NCBI RefSeq assembly: GCF_007828035.1
Contig: NZ_VITV01000001.1
Coordinates: 124,001-188,000 of the forward strand
DNA length: 64,000 bases
Origin: Nitrospirillum amazonense
GTDB taxonomy: Bacteria; Pseudomonadota; Alphaproteobacteria; Azospirillales; Azospirillaceae
Direction: 5' to 3'
Position 1 is the stretch's first letter. Every line of letters starts with the position of its first letter. The notes beneath the pieces were generated by a model that saw only the letters and a program-made list of their open reading frames with translations, was not told the DNA's origin and did not search any database. Shown here piece by piece: positions 52,279-59,832 of the stretch. The translations under genes and the position numbers were made by a program.

Positions 52279-54015
52279 ATGTCGCTCCGTACCGCTGGAT
52301 CCATCGCCCAATCCGCCCTGACGGCGACGCAGACGGCCATCACCGTCACCAGCGCCAATACCGCCAACGTCAGCACCGACGGCTACACCAAGAAGACGGC
52401 CAACCAGACGGCCGTCACCGTCAACGGCCAGGCGTCCGGGGTCAGCGTCAGCAGCGTGACGCGCGATGTGGACCAGTACCTGCTGCGGCAGGTGGTGTCC
52501 GCCACCTCGGCCGACAGCCAGGCCAGCACGCTCAGCAGCTACATGGCCGATGTGGACAGCGCCTACGGCACCGTGTCGGGCAGCACCTCCATCGCCGATG
52601 TCATCGACAGCGTGACCAGCGACCTGTCCACGCTGGCATCCGGCAACGGCACCGACACGGACAAGGCGTCCACCGTCACGGCGTTGGAGACCATGGCCAG
52701 CACCATTTCCGAGGCGTCCAGCACGGTGCAGGGGTTGCGCGCCCAGGCGGACGGCGACATCGCCAGCGACGTGGATTCGGCCAACACCGCCATCACCACC
52801 ATCGCCAGCCTGAACAAGGAGATTGTCGCCGCCAAGGCCGCCGGCCAGTCCACCGCCGATCTGGAGGATGAGCGCGACACCCAGCTGAAGACCCTGTCCA
52901 GCTACCTGGGCGTCAGCTATTCGGTGGACGACACCGGCGCCATGCAGGTGTCGACATCCTCCGGCCAAGTGCTGGTGGGCAGCACGGCCCACACCCTGAG
53001 CTACACCGCCGCCGCCAGCGTCGACGCCGGCACGACCTATCCCACGGGCTTCAGCGCGCTGAGCGTGGACGGCACCGACATCACCGGCAGTGTGAAATCC
53101 GGCGCCATCGGCGCCCTGATCACCCTGCGCGACGACACGCTGGTGGACCAGCAAACCCGCCTGGACAACCTGGCCAGCACCCTCATCACCACGGTCAACA
53201 CCGTGTCCAACCAGGGTACCAGCTATCCGGCCGCAACATCGCTGACCGGCACGGCGACCGTCAGCGCCAGCGACAGCCTGTCGGGCACCGGCACCCTGCG
53301 CCTGGTGGCGGTGGACAGCAGCGACGACGCGGCCGCCGTGCTGGACGTCGACCTCAGCGGGGTGTCCACGGTGCAGGACCTGGTGGACACCATCAACGCC
53401 AGCGGCAATTTCACCGCCAGCATCACCAGCGACGGCCACCTGACCATCGCCGCCGCCGACAGCAGCGACGGCATCGCCGTGAACGAGATGGACAGCAGCG
53501 TGGGCACCGGCAAAGAGGGCGCCTCGCTCTATTTCGGACTGAACGACGTGCTGACCGGCACCGGCGCCAGCGACATCGCCGTGAACAGCGCCATCGCCGC
53601 CGACAGCTCGCTGCTGCCCACCGGCACCCTGTCGGACAGCAGCAGCCTGGCGGTGGGCGACAGCGCCATCACCTCGGGCGACGTCAGCACCGTCACGGCG
53701 CTGGAGGACGCCTTCACCGGCACGCAGAGCTTCAGCAGCGCCGGCGGCTTGGCCAAGGCCACCACCACCCTGTCGGGCTACGCCTCCACCATCATCAGCA
53801 GTGCGGCCACCGCCGCGTCCACCGCCAGCACCAAGGCCGACACCGCCAGCTCCACCCTCGACGACGCGACCACGGCGCTGAGTTCCCAGTCCGGCGTCAG
53901 CCTGGATGAGGAGACGGCCATGGTCTCGACCCTGGAGCAGGCCTACCAGGCCGCCGCCAAGATCATGTCGACGCTGCAGGAAATGTTCACCGCCACCATC
54001 GAGATGGTCAACTGA
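52279..54015 (+). CDS. flgK: Flagellar hook-associated protein 1 FlgK
   Basis: This 578-residue protein is the first junction protein between hook and filament. It has the conserved N-terminus SLRTAGSIAQSALTATQTAI followed by TVTSANTANVSTDGYTKKT, the FlgK body segment IASLNKEIVAAKAAGQSTAD with LEDERDTQLKTLSSYLGVSY, and a C-terminal helix SLDEETAMVSTLEQAYQAAA then KIMSTLQEMFTATIEMVN. Much of the middle is Ser/Thr/Asp-rich. AAGGAAG precedes the ATG. flgL follows ten bases later, as usual. Confidence 0.94.
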   Translation: MSLRTAGSIAQSALTATQTAITVTSANTANVSTDGYTKKTANQTAVTVNGQASGVSVSSVTRDVDQYLLRQVVSATSADSQASTLSSYMADVDSAYGTVSGSTSIADVIDSVTSDLSTLASGNGTDTDKASTVTALETMASTISEASSTVQGLRAQADGDIASDVDSANTAITTIASLNKEIVAAKAAGQSTADLEDERDTQLKTLSSYLGVSYSVDDTGAMQVSTSSGQVLVGSTAHTLSYTAAASVDAGTTYPTGFSALSVDGTDITGSVKSGAIGALITLRDDTLVDQQTRLDNLASTLITTVNTVSNQGTSYPAATSLTGTATVSASDSLSGTGTLRLVAVDSSDDAAAVLDVDLSGVSTVQDLVDTINASGNFTASITSDGHLTIAAADSSDGIAVNEMDSSVGTGKEGASLYFGLNDVLTGTGASDIAVNSAIAADSSLLPTGTLSDSSSLAVGDSAITSGDVSTVTALEDAFTGTQSFSSAGGLAKATTTLSGYASTIISSAATAASTASTKADTASSTLDDATTALSSQSGVSLDEETAMVSTLEQAYQAAAKIMSTLQEMFTATIEMVN

Positions 54016-54025
54016 GGGCCCACCG

Positions 54026-54940
54026 ATGAACCGGATATCGACCGCCGGCGCGCACAGCGCCCTGGTCCAATACATGCTGAAGAACGAATCCGCGCTGAAC
54101 AGCGCGGAGGTGCAGGAGGCCACCAGCGCCAAGTCCACCACTTACGCCGGCCTGTCCACCGCCGGGGGCAACGTCAAGCTGCTGGTCAACCTGGAAAGCG
54201 AGGTCAGCTATTCCAGCACCCTGATCACCAACGCCGACAACGCCGTCACCAAGATCGACGCCATCGCGTCCGACATCACCAGCATCTCCAGCATCGCCAC
54301 CAGCCTGAAGACGGCCATCAGCGAGGCCATGTCCGCCGACCAGACCAGCCGGTCGACCTATCAGGAGGAGGCGTCGGGCTGGCTGACCGACGTGGCGTCC
54401 ATCCTGAACGACACCTATGGCGGGCAGTACCTGTTCGGCGGCAGCGACACCAACCACGCGCCGGTATCGGTGGACAGCTCGACCTACCCCGCCCAGACCT
54501 CATCCAGCAGCGCCGACACCAGCTATTACAGCGGCAACGACACCCTGGCGACCGTGCGCCTGTCGTCCACCCAGAGCGTCAGCTACGGCGTCACCGCCAG
54601 CGACCCATCCATCGAGAAGCTGATGCGGGCCATGAGCATGATCAGCAACACCGACCCGCTGGACGACACCACCCTCACCAACGCCCTGGATCTGGTGAAC
54701 GACGCGTCGGACGGCTTGAGCGACATCAGCCAGACATTGTCCGACACATCTTCCAGAATACAGAAGGCGTCGAGCCATCTGTCCGATATAAATTCCTTCG
54801 CCACGACGCAAAGCAGTGACTTGAAAAGTGTCGATCTGGCGGAGGTGTCAACAACGGTGACGACACTACAGACGTCATTAGAGGCGACGATGCAGGCTAT
54901 TGCCGCCTCACAGAAAATGAGTCTCGCGAACTACCTGTGA
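54026..54940 (+). CDS. flgL: Flagellar hook-associated protein 3 FlgL
   Basis: This 304-residue flagellin-fold junction protein links FlgK to the filament. It opens MNRISTAGAHSALVQYMLKN, has the flagellin-like helices (ITNADNAVTKIDAIASDITS), the FlgL landmark YGGQYLFGGSDTNHAPVSVD, and ends in a helix with LAEVSTTVTTLQTSLEATMQ. The last 200 bases are less GC-rich than the rest of the cluster. It is the last gene of the flgD-flgL run; a weak TTTTCGC/GCGAAAA hairpin at about 54953-54971 follows before the flagellin gene's promoter-like element. Confidence 0.92.
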   Translation: MNRISTAGAHSALVQYMLKNESALNSAEVQEATSAKSTTYAGLSTAGGNVKLLVNLESEVSYSSTLITNADNAVTKIDAIASDITSISSIATSLKTAISEAMSADQTSRSTYQEEASGWLTDVASILNDTYGGQYLFGGSDTNHAPVSVDSSTYPAQTSSSSADTSYYSGNDTLATVRLSSTQSVSYGVTASDPSIEKLMRAMSMISNTDPLDDTTLTNALDLVNDASDGLSDISQTLSDTSSRIQKASSHLSDINSFATTQSSDLKSVDLAEVSTTVTTLQTSLEATMQAIAASQKMSLANYL

Positions 54941-54975
54941 TGACTCAAAACTTTTCGCAAAATAGCGAAAAAAAG

Positions 54976-55009
54976 TGCGCCCGCTTTCATCTGACCTGCC
55001 GTTGAACCG
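54976..55009 (+). promoter_or_regulatory. Flagellar promoter-like element, copy 2 (upstream of flagellin)
   Basis: TGCGCCCGCTT (54976-54986), 14 bases, GTTGAACCG (55001-55009), with a preceding A-run. It is identical in both boxes and in spacing to the element before flgD at 49257-49290, while the 14 bases between differ. The flagellin start is about 73 bases downstream. Confidence 0.68.
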
Positions 55010-55081
55010 TGCGAGGGGGAGTACGGCCCGGCCGCAAAAGGCGACCGTCCCACGAACCTCTCGCCAACCACATGGAGGTCC

Positions 55082-55909
55082 ATGATGCCTGTCGTCACCA
55101 CCAACACAGCGGCGAATTCCGCCCTGCGCTACCTGAACACCAATTCCGAGGCGGAATCGTCCTCGGTTTCCAAGATCGCGTCCGGTTCCCGCATCACCAA
55201 GGCGTCGGACGACGCCGCCGGCCTAGCGGTCGGCACCAAGATCCAGTCCGACGTCACCATGCTGAACCAGGCGTCGACCAACGCCTCGAACGGCGAGTCC
55301 ATCCTGCAGGCGGCGGACGGCGGCATGGCCCGCATCTCCGACATCCTGCAGCGCATGGAATCGCTGGCCACCGAATCCGTCTCGGGCACCGTGACGGACA
55401 CGGAGCGCGGCTACATCGACGCCGAATACCAGCAGCTGACGGACGAAGTGGACAGCATCTCCACGGGCACCCGCTTCAACAGCCAGAGCCTGCTGGACGG
55501 CACCGGCTCCTGGTCCTCGGGCGTCACCTTCCTGGTGGGCACGGCGACCACGGACACGATCACCATCACCCTGACCACGGTGGACAGCAGCGCCCTGGGC
55601 CTCACCGGCTCCAGCGTCTCGACCTCCGACGGCGCCACCTCGGCCATCACCACCATCAAGTCGGCGATCAGCGCGCTGTCGACCGCCCGCGCCAAGGTGG
55701 GCGCCCAGATCTCCCGCTTCGAATACCAGGGCGAGATGATCTCCACCTCGATCGAGAACCAGGAGGCGGCCCAGTCCGCCATCATGGACGTCGACGTGGC
55801 GTCGGAACAGACCAAGCTGTCCAACGAGGACACCCTGGTCCAGGCCGGCATCAACGCGCTGGCCAAGGCCAACCAGCTGCCGTCCGAGCTGCTGAAGCTG
55901 CTGCAGTAA
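55082..55909 (+). CDS. fliC: Flagellin
   Basis: This 275-residue protein is a short flagellin with little of the variable middle domain. The D0/D1 N-terminal region reads TTNTAANSALRYLNTNSEAE, then KIASGSRITKASDDAAGLAV, SILQAADGGMARISDILQRM. The C-terminal region has ISRFEYQGEMISTSIENQEA and AQSAIMDVDVASEQTKLSNE, ending in the filament-packing LPSELLKLLQ. The middle (about 140-210) is Thr/Ser-rich, a likely place for O-glycosylation by the nearby TPR glycosyltransferase. GGAGGTCC lies ahead of the ATG-ATG start. It has its own promoter-like element and a hairpin after it. Confidence 0.95.
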   Translation: MMPVVTTNTAANSALRYLNTNSEAESSSVSKIASGSRITKASDDAAGLAVGTKIQSDVTMLNQASTNASNGESILQAADGGMARISDILQRMESLATESVSGTVTDTERGYIDAEYQQLTDEVDSISTGTRFNSQSLLDGTGSWSSGVTFLVGTATTDTITITLTTVDSSALGLTGSSVSTSDGATSAITTIKSAISALSTARAKVGAQISRFEYQGEMISTSIENQEAAQSAIMDVDVASEQTKLSNEDTLVQAGINALAKANQLPSELLKLLQ

Positions 55910-55915
55910 GGACTG

Positions 55916-55947
55916 AACGGGGGCGCCCTCGCCGGGCGTCCCCCGTT
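55916..55947 (+). terminator. Terminator-like hairpin after flagellin
   Basis: AACGGGGGCGCCC (55916-55928) pairs with GGGCGTCCCCCGTT (55934-55947) with one bulged base. Only a short T-run follows (TTT), so it may partly read through into fliD, giving high flagellin and lower fliD expression. Confidence 0.7.
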
Positions 55948-55982
55948 TCCCAAGGGGTGAAAGGAAGGCCAGGGGGCAAGTC

Positions 55983-57692
55983 ATGACATCGGTGTCCACC
56001 ATCGGCAGCAGCACGTCGAGTTCGTCGACGGCCAGCACGTCCTCATCCGCGTCGTCCGTCACCGGGCTGGACTATTCGGCCCTGGTGGCCGCGGCGGTGG
56101 CCGCCAAGGAAACCCGAGCCGACACCATCGATAGCGAGATCTCGGACAACGAGTCCAAGATCTCGGCCTATGAGAATTTCCAGACGCTGCTGAACACCCT
56201 GGCGACGGCGGCGGAGGCCCTGTCCAACCCGGTGGACAGTTCCAGCACCAACCTGTTTTCCGAACGCACGGCCTATCTGTCAGGCGGCAGTTCCAGCGTC
56301 TCCGCCGACGACATGCTGGGCGTGTCGGTGGACGACGGCACCGCCACCGGCACCCACACCATCGTCATCAAGCAACTGGCGACGGCGGAAAAACTGGGCA
56401 GCAGCACCCAGACCAGCCAGACGGGCGCGCTGAACCTGTCCGGCACCTTCACCCTGGGCCTGGCCGATGGATCCACCGCCACCATCAGCGTGGCCAGCAC
56501 CGACAGCCTCAAGGACATCGCCGCCGCCATCAACAAGCAGACCAGCAGCACTGACGTCTCCGCCAGCATCATCCAGGTGTCCGACGGTGCCTATGAACTG
56601 GTGCTGACCGCCAACGACACCGGCAAGGCCATCGAGTTCACCAACGACAGCAGCGGCATCATGACCTCGCTGGGCGTCACCAACAGCGACGGCAGCTACG
56701 CCGACGAGCTGACGGCGGCGCAGGGATCGGAAATCGAGGTCGACGGCATCGACATCCAGCGCACCAGCAACGTCATCAGCGACGTGCTGTCGGGCGTGAC
56801 GCTGGACCTTTATTCCAGCGACTACGACAGCAGCACGGGCACCGGCTCCACCATCACCATGGAGCTGACGGCCAATCTCAGCGCCATCAAGAGCGGCATT
56901 TCCACCTTCGTCACAGCCTACAACGCCGTGCGCAACTTCATCTCCACCCAACAGGCCACGGCCACCGATGGCAGCCCGGCCAGTTCCGCCGTGCTGTTCG
57001 CCGACAGCCAGGTGCGGTCCATCTCCACCGCGTTGCAGAACGCCCTGAACCTGACCGACGGTACCTATTCCATCTCGTCCCTGGGGCTTTCCTTCAACAG
57101 CGACAACACCTTGGCCATCGACAGCACCACGCTGGACAGCGCGCTCAGCGACAACCTCGACGATCTGGAGACCCTGCTGGGCTTCAACTACTCCACCTCC
57201 TCGACCGAGCTGTCGATGCTGCGTTCCCCCGACAGCACCGACAGCCTGAACTTCAATCTGGACATCACCATGAACGACGACGGCAGCATCGCGTCCGCCG
57301 GCGTCGGGGGCGACACCTCCCTGTTCACCATCAGCGGCTCCCGCATCATCGGCAACGATGGCACGGCATATGCAGGGATGACGCTGGTCTACCTGGGCTC
57401 CCAAAGCCAGACGATCAGCGTCAGCACCAGCAGCGGGCTGGCCGACCTGATCTACACCACTTCAGACAACGCGGGGGACACCGACAGCGGCACCCTACAG
57501 AACCAGATCGACACCCTGACGGACTACGACACGGATCTGACCAGCAAGGCCGACGACATCCGCAGCCAGGCGGAGGCCTACGGCACCCAGCTGGCCACCT
57601 ACTACGCCCAGCTGGAAGCCCAGGCGCAGACGGCGGCCACCTTGCTGAAGACCCTGAAGGCGTATTCCGACGCAAGCAACAGCAGCAGTTGA
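55983..57692 (+). CDS. fliD: Flagellar filament cap FliD (HAP2)
   Basis: This 569-residue protein caps the filament and catalyses flagellin assembly. After a Ser/Thr-rich head it shows FliD landmarks SSVTGLDYSALVAAAVAAKE, NESKISAYENFQTLLNTLAT, THTIVIKQLATAEKLGSSTQ, then in the C-terminal domain LSAIKSGISTFVTAYNAVRN and FADSQVRSISTALQNALNLT. It closes with LATYYAQLEAQAQTAATLLK as the terminal coil. AAAGGAAGG precedes the ATG. It is downstream of flagellin and upstream of the fliS-like chaperone, the usual order. Confidence 0.94.
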   Translation: MTSVSTIGSSTSSSSTASTSSSASSVTGLDYSALVAAAVAAKETRADTIDSEISDNESKISAYENFQTLLNTLATAAEALSNPVDSSSTNLFSERTAYLSGGSSSVSADDMLGVSVDDGTATGTHTIVIKQLATAEKLGSSTQTSQTGALNLSGTFTLGLADGSTATISVASTDSLKDIAAAINKQTSSTDVSASIIQVSDGAYELVLTANDTGKAIEFTNDSSGIMTSLGVTNSDGSYADELTAAQGSEIEVDGIDIQRTSNVISDVLSGVTLDLYSSDYDSSTGTGSTITMELTANLSAIKSGISTFVTAYNAVRNFISTQQATATDGSPASSAVLFADSQVRSISTALQNALNLTDGTYSISSLGLSFNSDNTLAIDSTTLDSALSDNLDDLETLLGFNYSTSSTELSMLRSPDSTDSLNFNLDITMNDDGSIASAGVGGDTSLFTISGSRIIGNDGTAYAGMTLVYLGSQSQTISVSTSSGLADLIYTTSDNAGDTDSGTLQNQIDTLTDYDTDLTSKADDIRSQAEAYGTQLATYYAQLEAQAQTAATLLKTLKAYSDASNSSS

Positions 57693-57773
57693 CGCGCCGG
57701 CGGTTCCCGCCGGCGCCGGCCGGAGGGACATCCCAGCACCCACCCTTCCCACCAGAGAGTGAAAAGAGCGGCC

Positions 57774-58154
57774 ATGAACCACACCGCGTACCAGCGTGCC
57801 TCCAGCGCCTACGGATCGGCCAAGCAGACCCTGCCCCCCCACAAGCTGGTGGAGGCGCTGCAGGACCGCGCGCTGCAGCTGTGCACCTCCGCCGAGCGCC
57901 ACGCCACCGCCGGCCAGTTCGACCGCTTCCATGCCGACATCGTGCATGCGATCCGCATCTACACCGGCCTGCAGGTGGTCATGACCAACCAGGTGGGCGG
58001 CCCCAGCGGCAAGGCGCTGAGCCAGCTCTATGGCGCCTTTATCCTGGCGCTGGGCCGGGCGGCCGGCGGTCGCGACGTGCCCGGCCGCGTGCGCCGCATT
58101 CAGGAACGCCTGGCGCTGCACCGGCGGCTGTGGGCGAAGCCGCCCAAGAATTGA
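57774..58154 (+). CDS. fliS: FliS-like flagellin export chaperone
   Basis: This 126-residue helical protein sits directly after fliD, the usual fliS place, and reads YQRASSAYGSAKQTLPPHKL, VEALQDRALQLCTSAERHAT, FDRFHADIVHAIRIYTGLQV. This corresponds to the FliS pattern: Tyr-Gln near the start, Pro before the second helix, then a helix bundle. FliS binds the C-terminal region of flagellin to prevent early polymerisation. Similarity is weaker than for other flagellar genes. AAAGAG lies ahead of the ATG at 57774. The C-terminal part is basic (VPGRVRRIQERLALHRRLWA). Confidence 0.8.
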   Translation: MNHTAYQRASSAYGSAKQTLPPHKLVEALQDRALQLCTSAERHATAGQFDRFHADIVHAIRIYTGLQVVMTNQVGGPSGKALSQLYGAFILALGRAAGGRDVPGRVRRIQERLALHRRLWAKPPKN

Positions 58155-58221
58155 GGATTATGCGACCAGGGTATGCCGTTTCGGGGAACAACCGACGGGC
58201 TTCCGCCCCGTTTAACGTACA

Positions 58222-58262
58222 CCATCCGTAAATCCGCGCGAGGCGCGCGGATTTACGGATGG
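58222..58262. repeat. Perfect 19-bp inverted repeat upstream of the ECF sigma gene
   Basis: CCATCCGTAAATCCGCGCG (58222-58240) is followed by AGG and then its exact reverse complement (58244-58262). It would form a very stable hairpin with a three-base loop. There is no T-run on either side, so it is not a simple terminator. It lies 97 bases before the sigma-factor start and 68 bases past the fliS-like gene. Confidence 0.85.
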
Positions 58263-58358
58263 GCCCGGGAACATGGGGACCGCCTTCGGGCAAGGCGTGT
58301 TGAGCAATGGAAACCCGGGAGCGGCGGCAGCGGCTCCCGGGGGGGCCAAAAAGAAGAG

Positions 58359-59066
58359 ATGGCGGTGACGATGACAAGCTCCCCTTACTCGCGCGGCGGC
58401 CCTGCCGGCGCGGCCCTGAACCCCGGGGCGCTGGACGCAAGGGGCCGGGACGCGGGCGCCCTGGCCGTACTGACGCCCGTCCTGGACGGCAACGATCTGG
58501 CCAACGCCACGGACGAAACGCTGATGGCCCTGTTGAAGACAGGGAACGTCGATGCCTATCGCCTGCTGATCCGCCGATACTTCCGCCGCCTGTACGCCGT
58601 GGCCCGTCGTATCCTGCCCAACGACAGCGACGCCGAGGACGTGGTGCAGGACGCCTTCCTGCAGGTGTGGAACCATCGCGAAACCTGGCAGCCCATCAGC
58701 GCGAAATTCACCACCTGGATCCACCGCATCGTCATCAACCGCTGTATCGACTACCGGCGGCGACCAGCGGAAAATACGCTGGAATTGACCGAAGACATCA
58801 TGGACGACAGTCAAAGCTTTGACGAAATCGTCCTTGAAAAGGAATTGGCCACAGTTCTGCACACAGCGCGGCAACGACTTCCAGCTAGTCAGCAGGTGGC
58901 GCTGGCCCTATATTACGACCAATCGATGTCCGCCGCCGAAGTGGCGGCGGCCATGAACACCACCGTCGTGGCGGCGGAAGCCCTGCTGAAGCGCGCGCGC
59001 CAGCGCCTTCGCACCGCCTTCCGCAAGACCGCCATACGGCCCCGGGATGCTTTTGATGACGCCTGA
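58359..59066 (+). CDS. ECF-type RNA polymerase sigma factor
   Basis: This 235-residue protein is a group IV (ECF) sigma factor. Region 2 reads LIRRYFRRLYAVARRILPND followed by SDAEDVVQDAFLQVWNHRET, with the core-binding DAEDVVQDAFL. Region 4 reads LPASQQVALALYYDQSMSAA, then EVAAAMNTTVVAAEALLKRA, the -35-recognising HTH. An N-terminal extension of about 45 residues (GAALNPGALDARGRDAGALA) precedes region 2. It overlaps the next gene by 11 bases, which in this genus group is typical for an ECF sigma with its small partner. The ATG at 58359 follows AAGAAGAG. Confidence 0.9.
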   Translation: MAVTMTSSPYSRGGPAGAALNPGALDARGRDAGALAVLTPVLDGNDLANATDETLMALLKTGNVDAYRLLIRRYFRRLYAVARRILPNDSDAEDVVQDAFLQVWNHRETWQPISAKFTTWIHRIVINRCIDYRRRPAENTLELTEDIMDDSQSFDEIVLEKELATVLHTARQRLPASQQVALALYYDQSMSAAEVAAAMNTTVVAAEALLKRARQRLRTAFRKTAIRPRDAFDDA

Positions 59067-59466
59067 GGAACTCGACGACCTGCTGTGCCAGTACGGGGCC
59101 CAGCTTCGCGCTTGGCCGGTCGAGCACCAGCGGGCCGTCACGGCCCTGCTGCGCACCTCCCCCCAGGCCAGGGCGCGCGTGCGCGAGATGCGCCGCCTGG
59201 AGGCGATGATCGCCGACGACGCACCGGCGCTGGAACCGCCGCCCGGCATGCTGGAGCGGGTGGAGCGGACGCTGATGGGTGCCGCACTCAAGGACTGGAA
59301 GCCAGCTGCCTCGGCATCGGCCCGGGGCGCGTCCGCGTCCGTTTTTTTTGGGTCTTCCGGGGCAGCACCCGCCCAACCGCCATCGTCCGCCGCCGCCAAC
59401 AGCGACACGGATCAGATCCCACCCGCCCGAGGGCGGCGGCAGGTCCCCGAACCTCATCGCGACTGA
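59056..59466 (+). CDS. Small partner protein of the ECF sigma factor (possible anti-sigma, no zinc motif)
   Basis: This 136-residue protein starts inside the sigma gene (ATG 59056, or 59047) and reads MTPEELDDLLCQYGAQLRAW, then HQRAVTALLRTSPQARARVR, EMRRLEAMIADDAPALEPPP. The second half is low-complexity Ala/Ser/Pro (ASASARGASASVFFGSSGAA). The first 80 residues resemble small helical proteins often found just after ECF sigma genes in alphaproteobacteria, where an anti-sigma role is suspected. It lacks the HxxxCxxC zinc anti-sigma motif and any membrane helix. A T8 tract at 59341-59348 invites frameshifting, but the alternative frame shows no domain. Confidence 0.65.
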   Translation: MTPEELDDLLCQYGAQLRAWPVEHQRAVTALLRTSPQARARVREMRRLEAMIADDAPALEPPPGMLERVERTLMGAALKDWKPAASASARGASASVFFGSSGAAPAQPPSSAAANSDTDQIPPARGRRQVPEPHRD

Positions 59467-59832
59467 CCCTGGCGCCCCGGGGCGCCACCCGCCCGGCCCT
59501 CTCGCCACTGGCCGGTCGGTGGAATGCCCCGTAGCGCCCGGTCGCGCCGTAACGGCATCCGGACGGATATGGAACCCCAATTTGGGAGGAGGAAGGTGAG
59601 CCCGCGCCTTTGGCGCCGGGCTTTGCCATGTGGTCGTTTTTGAACGCCACGACCCTTGCACGCGCGGACGTTGGCAACCTGTCGCCGCTTCCTGACATTT
59701 TTTTAATGCGACGGTTTCATCAGACCCCCGGGACGCCGTCCCCTTGATTGTCACGTTGACGTGGGACTGCGGCATGGGCACCTTCCGGCCCAACGCTTTA
59801 TCCAAAATCCAAAGAATGGGGGCTTCGAAACC
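59467..59832. other. Intergenic region between the ECF pair and the amidohydrolase
   Basis: These 366 bases are GC-rich early, then AT-richer near 59690-59830. No gene is convincing. A hairpin-terminator candidate lies at 59599-59624 (listed separately). GAAACC leads to the ATG at 59833 without a strong Shine-Dalgarno, so the amidohydrolase start depends on its signal peptide. Confidence 0.5.
59599..59624 (+). terminator. Terminator-like hairpin after the ECF pair
   Basis: AGCCCGCGCC (59599-59608) and GGCGCCGGGCT (59612-59622) form a stem with one bulge and a TTT loop, followed by TT and, after 14 bases, a TTTTT run. It is a probable but not perfect terminator. Confidence 0.6.

Noticed and set aside
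59341-59348. T8 tract suggesting a frameshift in the ECF partner gene
   Set aside because: Reading on in either alternative frame gives only Pro/Arg-rich sequence with no membrane helix or domain, so no evidence supports a longer ancestral protein.
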